A stretch of DNA of 64,000 bases from Gigaspora rosea. Its lineage: Eukaryota > Glomeromycota > Glomeromycetes > Diversisporales > Gigasporaceae. The position numbers and the translations under genes are program-made. Under the pieces are notes generated by a model. That model was not told the origin of the DNA. It saw only the letters and a list, made by a program, of their open reading frames with translations, and made no database searches. This document shows positions 34,601 through 47,169 of this stretch, one piece after another (the first letter of the stretch is position 1; every line of letters begins with the position of its first letter). The stretch lies in the NCBI GenBank assembly GCA_003550325.1, contig QKWP01000076.1, forward strand, positions 413,851-477,850, in the 5' to 3' direction.

Positions 34601-35410
34601 CCACCAATTTGAATTATAACTCTTGCTGCTTTTTTACTTGAAATTAAATTTTTATTATTTTTCCGTGCTTTAGAATACTTTGGAACTTATTTTGCAATTA
34701 TGATTGGAGTAGCACAAAAAGTCTTTTCTTTTCTTTTTGTTTTAGGTATTATAGTTTTGGCCTTTGCCCATTCTTTGCATCTTTTACTAAGACCTACTAG
34801 CGAATATTCTTATGACAAGCCAAATTATACTGATGATATCAATAATCCTTGGAATCTTGTTTCAAAATATAAATTTATTTCATCTAATGACACCTTTGAT
34901 GGACCCTCTCTAATTGAAACTCCAGATAGCAATACAAATTTATTTTCATTGTTTAGTACTTCTATTTTAGCTGTATATTTTATGCTAACAGGTATTGTAT
35001 TGTATATAATAAATTAAACAAAAATTTGATGCAAAATTAATTTTATCTTTATTTTAGGGGATACAAGTTCAGTTTCTTCATGGGTTTTAAAAGATAATTG
35101 GGTTCTAGCATTCTTATTAGCTATATTTTCATTTTTTACAACAATTTATTTATTAAATCTATTTATTTCATTGCTTGGAAATGCTATTGAGGAAACAAAT
35201 AATGAGGAATCTTTTTTACAACTAAGAGGAGAGGTAAAAATTTTTATTTATTTAAAATTTAAAATAAAACAAAATACATTATTAACATACTTTTACTATT
35301 AGATATTATCTGAAATTGAACTTTTTTGGATGTTACCTTATCATAGAAGAAAGAAAAACTGGTTTCCAGAAATACTGTAATTAATTTTTGGTTAACCATT
35401 ACAGGTCAAA

Positions 35411-35740
35411 CTTTAAAATTCCAGCAGAATTTCTGTGAAATATTAGTAAAATATTAGATGTTTATAAGGCTAATATCTATCTGATATTTGGCACATATTG
35501 CAACCTATTAGATAAATATCAATTCTGATAGGCCTGTTAAATATCTGATACTTCTATTACAAAATATCAGATATTTGATATTTTGTTAATAGAGGTATTG
35601 GATATTTAATAGGCCTGTCAGAATTGATAAGTTATTTATCCAATAGGCCACAATATGTGCAAAATAATGGATAGCTATTAGCTTTATAAACATTAGATAT
35701 TTCACAAATATTCTGCTAAAATTTAAAGTTCAACCTGTGT
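35411..35740. mobile_element. Palindromic MITE inside an intron of the channel gene
   Basis: The ends TACAGGTCAAACTTTAAAAT and ATTTAAAGTTCAACCTGT are inverted, and the arms carry GATATTTGGCACATATTGC / GCAYAATATGTGC and TAGGCCTGTYA pairs meeting near 35575. It lies wholly within the intron 35370-35792. Related ends occur at 48217 and 58150. Confidence 0.75.
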
Positions 35741-35949
35741 ATATTTCAAATATTATGCTATAAATTAATACATATATATTTTGAACTTCCAGATATTACA
35801 AAGTTTCAGTTAATGAACTTAAAAAATATGTAAGATGTGTTGAAGATAAAGAAAGCCTTCCTTCCGAAATTAAGAAAATAACTAAAATTGAAAATTCTGA
35901 AGAGATTTTACGAAATAAAATAAATGATATAAATAATACAATAACAAAA

Positions 35950-36100
35950 ATGAATGAAACATTAACAAATCAAAATAAAACATTAACAAATCAAATAAAT
36001 GAAGCATTGACAAACAAAATAAATGAAGCATTGACAAACAAAATAAATGAAACATTGACAAATCAAATAAATGAAACAATAACAAATCAAATGAATAATG
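35950..36100 (+). repeat. 24-bp coding minisatellite
   Basis: About six units of ATAAATGAAGCATTGACAAAC type encode the octapeptide INEALTNK, predicted helical and probably part of a coiled coil. The repeat belongs to the tail of the channel gene. Confidence 0.85.
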
Positions 36101-36425
36101 CATTAAAAGATCCACTAGATAAATTTAATAAGTTAATTGAACTTATTGAAAAAAAAAACAGAAAAATAATTCTTTTAATAACAACTTTGGATAGCAATGT
36201 TACAATAGAGTGTTTGATGCTATTTTAGTTATAATATAGTTATTTTTATTTTGAAAATATAATTGTTCATTATATAGTTGCTTATAGTTGCTCTTTTTTT
36301 TTTAGTAATGTCTTTATCTTTGTATTCAAAATATATTTATTTAAATTTGATAAATAATCAATACTGGTAATTGAAGTTTTTATTTTTTTACTTTTGTTAT
36401 CAATATGGAACCAGATAGTAACTAT

Positions 36426-38927
36426 TAGTGCTCCTATGTTCGGATCGGGTTCGGTTCGGATCCGATCCGGGATCGAACTGAACTCGAACTCTAAATTTTG
36501 CTAGTTTCAAACTTCGAACCAGACTCCAACTCAGTTAAGAGTTCGGTTTGGTTCGGTCCGAAGTTTGTCAAACTAGTTTGAAGTTCGAATATTTATACTA
36601 GTATTCGGATTAGTGTTACGAATTGGGCAAAAAATCATAATCGATTAGTTAGTTGAAAATTTTTAATCAACTAATCGATTAATCGATTAATCAATTAATC
36701 GATTAATCGATTAATCAGATCTACATCGTCTGCATCGTACAGTAACCAAAAGAAACCACCAGTTACACGGGTTTTTTTTTTATATCATATTTATTGATTT
36801 TTTTTTTTAATTTTGTAGTATCACCTTTCACTGTCACGTTTTCAAGTCTCTTTAGGTTCGTTGATACTGTTTTATGTTTGCTGATACTCTTTTTTTTGTT
36901 TAATGGCTTTTTTCACCATTTCAGTTCGTCGTCTTCTACTGATGTTTTTTTTTTTGTTTGTTTGCTGACGCCTTTTTTTGTCTTTCAGTTCGTCGCTTCT
37001 TTTCGTCGTTTGCTAGTGTGTTGTTTGCTAGTTCCTTTGTGCTTCATTTCGTTTGTTTGCTGATACCTTTCTTCATCTTATTCAGATGTTTTAGGTTCAT
37101 CGTTTACTGGTGCTTAAATCGTAGTACTGTGATTTAGAGATAGAGTTAGTGTTAGTTGATACGCGGATTTAAAGATTAGGCTAGGGTTGGTAGTATAGTT
37201 AACCACGAGTTAGTAGTATAGATAAGGGTTGGTGTTAGCAATAAGGTTAATGTTTAAGGGTTAGGGTTAGTGGTATAGATTAAATTTAGCAGTATAGTTA
37301 GCGTTAGGGTTAGCGATAAAGTTAATAATATAGTTAAGTTCTGAAACATTTAATATATAATAGCATTCTTTAAAACGAACTTATTGTATAGATAAATAAA
37401 ATAAATTGAAACATAACTTATAAATAAAAAAAGTTAATAAATAAATAAATAAATTAAAATAAAAAACGCGAAATTAAAATAAAAAACGCGAAATTATATA
37501 GTACATAATACCTACTACCCTCACGATGCTTCGTGAAAGGATAATATATACTACTCATTGCATAATGATAAAGATATAATTAATTGCAACAGGAAATTAC
37601 TACGAGCTCACTAAAAAAAAATATTTCAAAAAGAACTAAAAATACAAAAAAAAAATCTACTCTAAAAACTAACTATTGCGCTATGTCCCAATTCTAAACG
37701 CACTACGTCCCAATTCTAAATACTGTATTGCCAAATCTAACTATCGATCTATAGATCAATAGTTAGATTTGGCAATACAGTATTTAGAATTGGGACGTAA
37801 TATGATATTTAGAATTGGGACGTAGTGCAATAGTAGTTTTAAGATGTAGCGTGAAATTTTTTGAGTAAGTTTTTTTTTTGTATTTTTAGTTTTTTTGTAA
37901 TATTTTTTTTATTGAGCCCGGAGTAATTTCCTGTTGCAATTAATTATGTCTTTATCATTATGTGACGAGTAGTATATATTATCCTTTCACGAAGCATCGT
38001 GAGGGTAGTAGGTATTATATACTATATAATTTCGCGTTTTTTAATTTTTTTTTATTTATATGTTTCAATTTTTTATACAATAAGTTCGTTGTATAAGAAT
38101 TCTTTATACATTAAATGATTCAGAACTTAACTATATTATTAATTTTGTCGCTAACTCTAACTCTTTGCTAACTATGCTGCTAAATTTAACCTTATTACTA
38201 ACGATATCACTAATCCTAACCCTTAAACACTAACCTTATTGCTAACACTAACCCTTACCTATACTCTAACTCACCTTACTCGTCATTAACTATACTACTA
38301 ACCCTAGCCTGATCTTTATTTTAATTCCTAATCTTTAAATCCGCGTATCAACTAACACTAACTCTATCTCTAATTACAGTACTACAATTCAAGCACCAAT
38401 AAATGACGAACCTAAAATACTGCAAAAGACGAAGAAAGGCATCAGCATACAAACGAAAAAAGCACAAAAGAACTGGCAAACAACGAACAGAAATGAATTA
38501 GCAAACGACGAAAAGAAGCGATGAACCGAAAAACAAAAAAAGGCGTCAGCAAACGAACAAAAAGAAGAAATACTAGTAGAAGACGACGAACTGAAAATGA
38601 CGAAAAAAGCCATTAAACAAAGAAAAGAAGATCAACAAACATGAAATATCGAAAAGAAACTTGAAAATGCAACGACGAAAAGTGATACTACAAAATTAAG
38701 TAAAAAAAAAATCATATTGCCAACTCAATCAACTAATCGATTAATCGATTTTTGATTCATATTACTAATTCGGATTTCAAACTAGTTTGACAAACTTCAG
38801 ACTGAACCTGGACTGAACTCGAACTTTACTAAAAAGTTTGAAACAAAAAGTTTGAGTTCGGTTCGAAAATCGAACCGGATTCAAACTTGACAAAAGTCCG
38901 GTTCGGTCCGATCCGATAGGAGCCCTA
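36426..38927. mobile_element. 2.5-kb hAT-type foldback element
   Basis: The element is one giant imperfect palindrome. It begins TAGTGCTCCTATGTTCGGAT and ends ATCCGATAGGAGCCCTA, flanked by the exact 8-bp duplication GTAACTAT (36418-36425 and 38928-38935). The arms, each about 1.2 kb, meet at the GATCTATAGATC centre near 37752. Matching inner pairs include CGTCGTCTTCTACTGATG with its complement at 38577, a degenerate TTAGGGTTAG block (37140-37330 with 38150-38370) and AATTTCGCG blocks (37490, 38028). The frames inside (36794-37063, 38389-38613) are mirror images of each other and are not genes. TIR start and 8-bp duplication indicate hAT; without transposase it is non-autonomous. Confidence 0.9.
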
Positions 38928-38935
38928 GTAACTAT

Positions 38936-39733
38936 AATATAATACATAATCAATTGCAAAAATGTTTCAAAAGATAATATTGAAGTTTAAACATGTATGG
39001 TTTTAAGTAGTTTTATCAATGTAAAATGAATTTTACACAATTTCTTTATTCATATTACATACAAATTAATTTTTCAAATAATATATTCTAAATTGTTAAA
39101 CTACAAGATTCTTAGAATACTAAAATTTTTATACTTGTATTAGTCAAAAACTGCAATACTTTTTGGTCAAAATTTGGTTCATATACTGTATCATATATAA
39201 CGATAAGGACTTAACCAAGATTTTAAATTATAGCAAAAAAGCCTAAGAAATAGTTTAAAAGCTATTTCTGGTGTACATATTAATTATCTTGAACAAAATA
39301 AAATTACAGATTCTACTGAAATTAGGTTTGAAAATTGTAGAAAAATTTTAAAAAAAGCAAATTTTTAAATGTCTAAGTATCAATACTGTTTGTTATAATA
39401 AACTTAATTACATCTTACAATAGAATAATAAATTCATATAGAGCATTTTTATGTGCTTAATCAATGGGTCAAAAAGTGTTAAGAAATAATTTTTGTTTAA
39501 AAATATTACAAGTTTTATCTGCCTTTGACATATTATTTTAAAATTTTTATTTGAATTTTATAGAATTATAGAATTAAATAAAAAATTTTTAAGTAAATTT
39601 CTTTTGCATTGAATAAATTTTGATCTACTGACCCGTTTTGAATAATTTAATATTTTAGATAATTAATAAATACTACATATAAATAAATTATAAAAAACTT
39701 AGTAAAATTAATGAAAATATTTATTGTTTATTA
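38936..39733. other. No gene recognised
   Basis: A+T-rich DNA after the foldback element. No conserved frame, RNA gene or repeat was seen. Confidence 0.5.
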
Positions 39734-39911
39734 TACAGTCAAACCCAGCAATAGTCACATGCCAAAATCAGACTTTCAATGTGCCTATTGCGAGATTGTG
39801 ACTATGCGAGCTAAAATTTATATATAGTATATATAATTAAATAGGAAAATTAAGGTGACTATAGTGAGATTGTAACTAATGCGAATGTGACTATTGCGGG
39901 GTTACACTGTA
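39734..39911. mobile_element. pogo/Tigger-like MITE
   Basis: TACAGTCAAACCCAGCAATA at the left and TATTGCGGGGTTACACTGTA at the right are inverted, with TA at each end. The interior repeats GTGACTAT motifs. No coding capacity. Confidence 0.8.
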
Positions 39912-40100
39912 ATAGATATTTAAATTATGATTTCAACTTAATAAAGGATTTAATACAAAATTTAGAGTTTTTTCTTATTTTTTTAGTGTTAGATTGTGCA
40001 AAAAGGTTATTTTTTGGATTATATAACCCGCCAACCCATTTTTTAATTTTTCTAAAAAATTTTATTTATATTCCAATTGTGTAAATTATTCAATTTTTGC

Positions 40101-40860
40101 TACAATTTGACCTCTCTATAGTCACATCCCATATGGTCACACCTCTATATAAGCACTCAATATTGTACAACAGACTTGAAATATAGTAAAAAACCTCATT
40201 ATAGTCACATATCACTTATAATCACTATCACCAAAAAATTTTGATTTTTTTTATCCATTTTATTAATAAAAAAACTTGTTATAGTCACAATTTTGACTAA
40301 ATTTGGATTATAAATCTGATTGACCAATATTCATATTCATGTTTATTTAAAATATTCTATTAAAAATTTTTAAAGGTTTAACAGCAAATAACTTTTGATG
40401 CAGTAGTCCAATTTGGGTGAATCAACTACCAAAATGCTCATCTCGATGTGACGATTCTAATAAGTCCAAGAACGTTAAAATCGGATCACACGCTCCTGAG
40501 ATCATTAAGAATTTGTATCACTTTATATATTTAAAAATTGATTAAATTTAAGTATCTGGGAAAAATCCTTAAAGATCTTAGCATTTTGTAACTAGATTTG
40601 GATTGTTTTGGACTCTTTAGAATCATCTTAGTGAGTCAAACACTCTGGTAGTTAGTTGTTTTATCCAAATTGGGCCACTGGATCAAAGTTATTCACTATC
40701 AAACATTTAAATTTTTTAATAATTTCAAATATGCACAAATATATTACTTATTGGCCTTTGGTCATATAACTATAACAAGTATTTATTTATAGTTACACTT
40801 CTATACAATCACCAAAATAGAGCGCAACAGACTTGGTGATTATAGAGAGGTCAGACTGTA
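40101..40860. mobile_element. pogo/Tigger-like MITE, 760 bp
   Basis: The ends TACAATTTGACCTCTCTATA and TATAGAGAGGTCAGACTGTA are inverted, with TA at each end. Sub-terminal TATAGTCACA and AATCACCAAAAT motifs match the neighbouring elements at 41448 and 58887, making one family. An inner pair TTTTTAAAGGTTTAACAGC / ATTTAAATTTTT may be a further insertion. Confidence 0.75.
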
Positions 40861-41447
40861 TTTATATTTTTTTTATACCATTTTTATTCAGTATCATCTG
40901 GTGGAGACCTTGATATCCTGGAAGTATCCAATAGGTCTGACAAAAAACATGACTATTAACCCAATTTTCTAATTCCTTGTTATGCAAAAAAAGATTAATT
41001 TTGTATAACCTTAAAGATGAATATAATTCTAATAATTTAAAGTAAAAAAAAATCAACCAACTGACCCAATTTTCAAATTTTAGATTAAATCGATTAGCTT
41101 GTATTATCTTTATATATAAGATCTATAGTCAAAATTTCTATACAATTCTGTTCTTTTTTTATAAGATAGTAGTACTATCAAAATTGAAATTAAAATTGAA
41201 TTTGAAATTAAAATTGTATAACTATATCTATAACTATACTAAAAATTCGATATGGCATCAATTTATAATAAAAAGCTTATATTAATTTTTTTACCTATCA
41301 TTTTTCTGTTTAATATCTTCTAATTTTTTTTTGTCAGATGAATTGATATTACTGATTATCAAAAACTAACATGTTTCTGCGATATGATGTATATTATATC
41401 AGTAAAATAAAAAGATATAAAATAGAAATAAGGCTATATAATAGCAG

Positions 41448-42571
41448 TACAGTCGTCCCTCTCTATAATCACCAAGTTCGTCGAACCCTATTTTGGTGAT
41501 TGTAAAGAGGTGTGACTATAAATAAAATACCTCATTATGGTCATCTATAGGCGAAATGTGACGTGCTTCCATCTAAAACTTTTTTTCTTACTAAGTTAAC
41601 GATACATTCCCACTAATTGAAAGTTGTAGAGCTCGTCGAGACGCATCTAACGGTGGTTAATCATCCAAATTGGCCCAGTGGATGGCGAGATAACGTCGAA
41701 AAACGATTGGCCGACTATATAAAATCTCTATGTAAACAATATTTGTTTACATAAGAGATTTTATATAGTCGGCCAATCGTTTTTCAGCGTTATCTCGCCA
41801 TCCACTGGGTCGATTTGGATGATTAACTACCGTTAGATGCGTCTCGACGAGCTCTACAACTTTCAATTATTGGGCATGTATCGTTAACTTAGTAAGAAAA
41901 AAAGATTTAGATGAAAGCACTCCACATTTCGCCTATAGTGATTTTCATATGTAATCTCCGTCACGGATTTTTATTAGACGGCCAATCGTTTTTCAATGAT
42001 ATCTCGCCATCCACTGGGCCGATGTGGATGATCTAACCACCGTTAGATGCGTCTCGACGAGCTCTACAACTTTTAATTAGTGGACATGTATCGTTAACAT
42101 AGTAGGGAAAAAAGTTTTAGATGGAAGCACTCCACATTTCGCCTATAGGATCACTCTCATAGATAATTTTAAATATACGTGAATATGGAAATTGGCCAAT
42201 CAGATTATATAATCCATATTTATTTAAAAATTGGTGACTATAATGAGGTTTTTATTAATAAAATTGTTAGGGCAGTGTCATTAATCACCTGATTATTTTT
42301 TATCAGAGGCCTATCCCCCTCCCTCTTCCTCAATATATAAATAGTCAGGTTCTTATATATAATTTCAACTTTTTTACCCCCCTCCCCCCCTAAAAAATCA
42401 CCTGATTTTTGTTACTCCCCTTAAAAAATCAAATTTTCATGGTGATAGTGATTATAAGCGATTTGTGACTATAATGAGGTTTTTTACTATGTTTGTGTCT
42501 GTCGTGCAAAATCGGGTGCTTAAATAGAGGTGTGACTATATGGGGTGTGACTATAGGGAGGGACGACTGTA
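41448..42571. mobile_element. pogo/Tigger-like MITE with nested inverted-repeat MITEs
   Basis: TACAGTCGTCCCTCTCTATA and TATAGGGAGGGACGACTGTA form near-perfect ends with TA borders. Inside, 41575-41935 is a full palindrome (GAGACGCATCTAACGGTGG and its complement, meeting near 41745) and 41975-42150 is a second, half copy of the same. The half copy also matches the element at 4494-5000, so that family has been active in several places. Confidence 0.8.
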
Positions 42572-43515
42572 TTTATGTGCTTTTCTATTTTTATATTTAA
42601 AAATAGTTTTTGTTAAGTGATAGGTTACTATATTTTCATTAAAAAAGATTAAATTTAAAATCAAAAAAATTTAGTTCTGATTTTTTTGCTAATTATCAGT
42701 AACTAATGTGTTATATTATTGCCATCTATTCTATTAACTAGCTAAAATGGACAGTAAAGCCATTTGCATGTATAATTTCTAGATTTCTAGTCAAAAACCA
42801 TAATAAAATATTGCAAAAAAAATTTATATGTAATCAATTTTAAATTTAGTCAATGTTTATATTTATGTAAATATAAAATACAATTAGAACTTGATTCTAT
42901 AATAGCAATTTCAAATCTGTATCAGGTGGCACATTGATCAGCACAATATTTCTTATTTAGTATGATTGCAAAATTTCTTTTTGAATAAAAATTTCTTTAT
43001 TAACTATCCTGTATTTTGTAGGGTTTCTATTTTTTTGTAAGCTAAAGGTATATAACAGAAATATTTAATAGTTAAACTTGCTTTTAAAAAACTAATATAT
43101 ATTTTAAATTTTATTATAAAGAGAGTTGACTATACTTGACTGTACTTTGTATATAAGTAGAATATATATAGATATCATTATAGTAATTTTGTAAGTATAG
43201 TTAACAAATCTTATAAAATTGGGTTTAAAAGTGAACCCTTTAATGATTAGAGAATGCTGCTATTATTCTTTTTAAAGGTATAGTTTAGTATAGAGGTCTG
43301 ACTTGTTCAAAAAATAAGTATTCGAATATTCATTTGTTCAATATTTTATTATTTGAATATTCATTCAAAAATTTTGAATGATATTCGAATATTCACTAAA
43401 TATTCATTGAATATTAAATATATTTATATTTTAATTTTAAAAAATTATTTAACTATCTCACTTAAATTAGCCAATAAAATTGCAAATAAATTATTAAAAA
43501 ATAAAATAAAATTAT

Positions 43516-43554
<39 letters not shown>

Positions 43555-43838
43555 AAATATTCAATGAATATATTCAGTAAAATTTTAAAGGTGTTTCTAG
43601 ACATCTCCTGCGGGAGATGTATCTCCCGCGAAATTGGCCAATAAAAATCATTCCACGTGATGATCGATGCCAAATTAGTGAATAGTTAATCGCCCTTGGT
43701 GTAATGTAACACAATCAGAAAAATTTCAAAACAAATGTTCGCCTTTTCAAAAATCGGTTATTTCTTAAACATTTACATAAGAAACTACCTTTCGAGCCTA
43801 ACAAAAAAATTTTCCTTGACCAATTTTACTATAAGAGG
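42572..43838. other. No gene recognised
   Basis: A+T-rich, with a (TA)n microsatellite at about 43520-43550 and repeated GAATATTCA motifs at 43320-43420. A short hairpin CATCTCCTGCGGGAGATG, followed by ATCTCCCGC, lies at 43602-43630. Confidence 0.5.
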
Positions 43839-44111
43839 AATGGGGGTATTGTGGGCTAGTTAAAGTTCTTACTAGCAAAACTTTTTATTATATATTTAAA
43901 ATTTAACACTAAGATTTTATTATATATACTATACTCAATTTAGAATAAAATCATAACAACAAAACGTCATACAAAAATAATCTTGCAACCAAAAATGATC
44001 ATTGTGTAATGGAAACAAATAGATCAAATTTTGGGGAAGGGGGGTATTGTGGGCCAATCTAAAATCCAGTTTAATTTTTTTCCTTCCAACACTAAATAAT
44101 ACTAAACAACG

Positions 44112-45900
44112 CTAAGTAGCTTTATTTTTTTCTTTTTCTTGTTTTTTCCGTTCCTGCTCTTCTTTTTTTTGGGTCGCTAATTCCTTTTTCCATTTGGCTT
44201 CTTCTTTTCTTTGGGCCGCTAATTCCTTTTTCTTTTTTGCTTCTTCAATTTTTTTTGTTGTTTCTTCATTTGCCAATTTCAACTGCTTCCAACTTTCCTC
44301 GCAAGTAAGAAGCCGCGCAAACGGGAGTGTTTTTCTTTTTTTAGTGGACTCAGATGTGGAAGCTGACTCAGATTCTTGTTGTTCAGGAAGGATTCTTGGT
44401 GCTTCAGGTTTTGAAGCTCGAGAAACCGGATACTTTAAAGCTGATCGTAGAGAACATGTTCCAGGATTTTTATACGTTGCCAATTCTTCTTCCACTGCTA
44501 CAAACTGAAATTTTAGTATTTTATTTTCATTCTTAAGTATTTCATTTTCTTTATTAATTATTTCATTTTCTTTTTCTAGTAAAGCAATATTATAACGAGT
44601 AAAATGAACCCAATTTGATTTGTTAGACAATTGTTGGGACGACTCAACCGGACCATTAGAAGATTGGTCAATTGAAGATTGACTAGTTGAAGGTACTATA
44701 TCAAATTGTTCGGTTGCTAGTGAAGAATTTAAGTGTTCTGAACTAATAGCATCAGGATTAAACAGCCATATTCCTGTGCTTCTGTAGAAATTACAAATAA
44801 TTGACAGAGTATAGGTTTCAAGAAATGCTGGTCCAAAAACCTTCGCAAAGGTATGTTTTGTCACCACCTTGCCATTAGTATTGTTATGGTATTTATCGGA
44901 TTCCTTTCCATATTCACTTTTTAATTTCGCAAAGAGAATTTTGGACGGTTGTAGAACGTGTGTTGTATGGGGTGGAAGAGCGTAAAGAAAAATTCCATTT
45001 CTGCGGCAAAAATCAACGCTCATATAACTTATTTGGCTCTTGTGGCCATCAAGCATTAATAGGACTGAGCAGGAGGGTGGGATAGAGCTGTTAAAGTGGT
45101 TAAGATACATTTGAAAAAGCTCCGCTGTTTGTAAACCCAATTACAGTTCCCGGAGGTGCACTTTCTAATAGACCGGGGATTGCACGAACTCCTTTATAAA
45201 TTTTTAGGGGGAACATACGATCCGGCAGCAGAAATCGTTGGGACAACAGAAATATGTTCATGCGAATTTCTATATGCAACTTTATGAACTTGGCGTGCTC
45301 CTTTTTTTGCTATTACCTTCTCCAATTTTGGTACAAAAACAAACACCATTTCATCCATGTTCCAAATTTGCATAGGGGTAAGTGAATTTTCATTAATTAT
45401 CTGCTCAAGTTTATTAAAGTGATCTTTAACTATTGTTGTATTTGCCCTTTGGGCCCGAGCTTCAAACAATTCTTGAGAAATACGAAATGATAATTCGGGA
45501 TAGTCTTTTATAAACTGGGTCCACCAGTCTCGACCTGGTCCATTGTTACCAAACAGATGTGCCCGTTTATTGTTCCACATTATTTCTATTACACAATGAT
45601 TGACTCCAGACTTAGTTAGACCAAATCCGAGCTTTTGCATATTAATGCAATAGCCGACAAGTTGGTTTTCTTCATGTTCAGTTAAGATGTTAGGTGGGCC
45701 TCGACGATTAGGAGGATTGCCATATTTATTGCGCGTTGTAGAGTAGTTCTAGGAATTCCATAGTCTTCGGCTATTTTATTTATACTAGGGCGTTTAAGGT
45801 GGGCAGGATAATTTTTGAACTCATCAAGTGCCGCAAGAACTGCTTTATGTCGATTATCTTCAATTTCATATTTTTATTCTTGGAGGATTTTGAGGTTTTC
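44112..45900 (-). pseudogene. DDE transposase of pogo/Tigger/jerky type
   Basis: The N-terminal helix-turn-helix region lies about 45640-45900 in broken frames (KRPSINKIAEDYGIPRTTLQ-like order can be sensed). Next comes 45194-45640 with IWNMDEM, which supplies the first catalytic Asp of DDE_1. Then 44112-45140 has LLMLDGHKSQISYMSVDFCR (second Asp) and YALPPHTTHVLQPSKILFAK, where family members have LQPLD: the third acidic residue is Lys here. A Lys/Glu-rich coiled coil follows (ENEIINKENEILKNENKILK) with a KKEEQERKKQ tail. Frame breaks near 45190 and 45650 and the missing third acid make it inactive. The family joins Asp-Asp-Asp catalysis to cut-and-paste movement. Confidence 0.78.
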
Positions 45901-46305
45901 AGCATCTTCTTACCTTAATAAAAAAATATGGTATGTGAATGTATAAAATTCATATTTTTGTGTTAATAATACTAAAATAAAAAAAAATGATAGGTTTATT
46001 TTTACCCAGGTTACTCTAACCTAATATTATTAATCACCCAGGTAAAAATAGTAAAGATGGATTGTATTTTTATATAATAACATTAAAAAGAAAGTAACCC
46101 AGGTAAAAATTGAATTCATTTAAAAAAAAAATTGATAAATTTGATCCTCTAAACATGAATTGAACTTCTGAAGCCAAATTTACGAACATTAATGTACACT
46201 AAGTTATAACGTGACTGAAGTAACGTGCGTTTAACGTGAGCATGGGGTGATTTTTATATCATTACACAAGTATAACTATATTACAACCCCAAAAAAAAGG
46301 GAGCC

Positions 46306-46625
46306 GTGAAATTAAGGTTTAACATGTATCGTGATGCATATTAAAGAGATGTGTTAATTAAAGTTTAATATGTGTTAAGTTTCTTCAATTTTTTCTGTGA
46401 TGCAATTAAAGTTTAACATGAGTCAATTTTTTTCGCGATGCGATGCAATTAAAGTTTAACATGAGTCAATTTTTTCATGTGCAATTAAAGTTTAAAATGA
46501 ATCAATTGTTTCATGATGCAATTAAAGTTTAACGAGTTTAATTTTTTTTGTGACGCAATTAAAGTTTAACATTGTCAACACACATTTGTCGCGACGCAAT
46601 TAAAGTTTAACATTTGTCAACACAT
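46306..46625 (+). repeat. ~35-bp tandem repeat, about eight units
   Basis: Units of GCAATTAAAGTTTAACATG plus GTCAATTTTTTC recur with small changes and with GCGATGCGATG or GTGACGC inserts. It lies near the 5' side of the transposase. Confidence 0.8.
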
Positions 46626-46985
46626 ATTTGTCTGTATAAGTTATATCAATGTATATTTTTACTGCACAATATCTTGTTAATTATTTTTTATAAGCTCAGA
46701 CTTTTATAAATATTTTTATTTAATTATTTAATGCTCAAGGATCTATTTACTTAGCATATAAATTTGGATCTATTTAAGTTAAATTATTTTAATAATATAC
46801 AAAACCCTATATTTTGCATAAATGAAGATATTTTGCAATCTAGTGGTCAGAATTGAATAAATTTTATACCATTCAATTCATCTCGATGAGACGAATCAAC
46901 TGGTATAAAATTCATCCAATTCTGATCACTAGATCGCAAGATATCTGACTGGCACACAATACCCCCATTTACTTTATACATCACT

Positions 46986-47022
46986 AACACTAACCCTTAC
47001 ACAAACCCTAACCCTACCTTAA
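46986..47022. repeat. Telomere-like tract
   Basis: CTAACCCTTACACAAACCCTAACCCTACC-type sequence just outside the pogo element. It is too short and impure for a telomere, and similar pieces sit inside several transposons of this window. Confidence 0.5.
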
Positions 47023-47169
47023 ATGAATTTGGTTGTGGAAGATATATAACTTATATATATCTTGCGAGAAATGCCTATAATTTCCCAAATTTTAAATATT
47101 CGAATATTCATTTAGTGAAAAATTATATATTCAAATATTGAATATTTAGTGAATATTTAGTAATATTAT

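Larger units (their letters stand above)
31666..36228 (+). pseudogene. WD-repeat/TRP-like ion channel gene, disabled
   Basis: The order is an N-terminal region of WD-like blades (YVLSPNMKCIATLSNEDKTI, ENGDLAIVKGDPIYRAYIFS, LLVFDSCILIYTI), a hydrophobic channel domain, and a coiled-coil tail. The channel part has several membrane spans, a pore-like stretch ending LAVYFMLTG/DTSSVSSW and a last span IYLLNLFISLLGNAIEETN resembling S6 and the TRP box. Introns with GT/AG borders are visible at 32024-32088, 34442-34540, 34992-35058, 35231-35302 and 35370-35792. The tail ends in 8-residue repeats (INEALTNK). Lesions in the exons: TGA at 32169 and 34610 (the latter where Trp fits), and frame changes near 32590, 33238, 33405, 33915 and 34160. 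About seven lesions over 4.5 kb make this a decayed host gene. Such WD plus ion-transport genes are a known expanded family in Glomeromycotina, by my recollection. Confidence 0.72.
43839..46969 (-). mobile_element. pogo/Tigger-like DNA transposon
   Basis: AATGGGGGTATTGTGGGC at 43839 and GGCACACAATACCCCCATT at 46951 are inverted ends about 3.1 kb apart. A second inward copy of the left end (GGGGTATTGTGGGCC) lies at 44041. Between them is a minus-strand transposase relic and, at 46306-46625, a short tandem array. The neighbouring MITEs have different ends, so this element is not obviously their source. Confidence 0.7.

Noticed and set aside
36794-38613. Two frames within the foldback element
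   Set aside because: They are inverted copies of the same low-complexity arm sequence, not genes.
43518-43552. Regulatory AT-rich element
   Set aside because: A simple (TA)n microsatellite with nothing to mark function.
46986-47022. Telomere or former chromosome end
   Set aside because: Too short and impure; similar TTAGGG-like pieces lie inside transposons elsewhere in the window.
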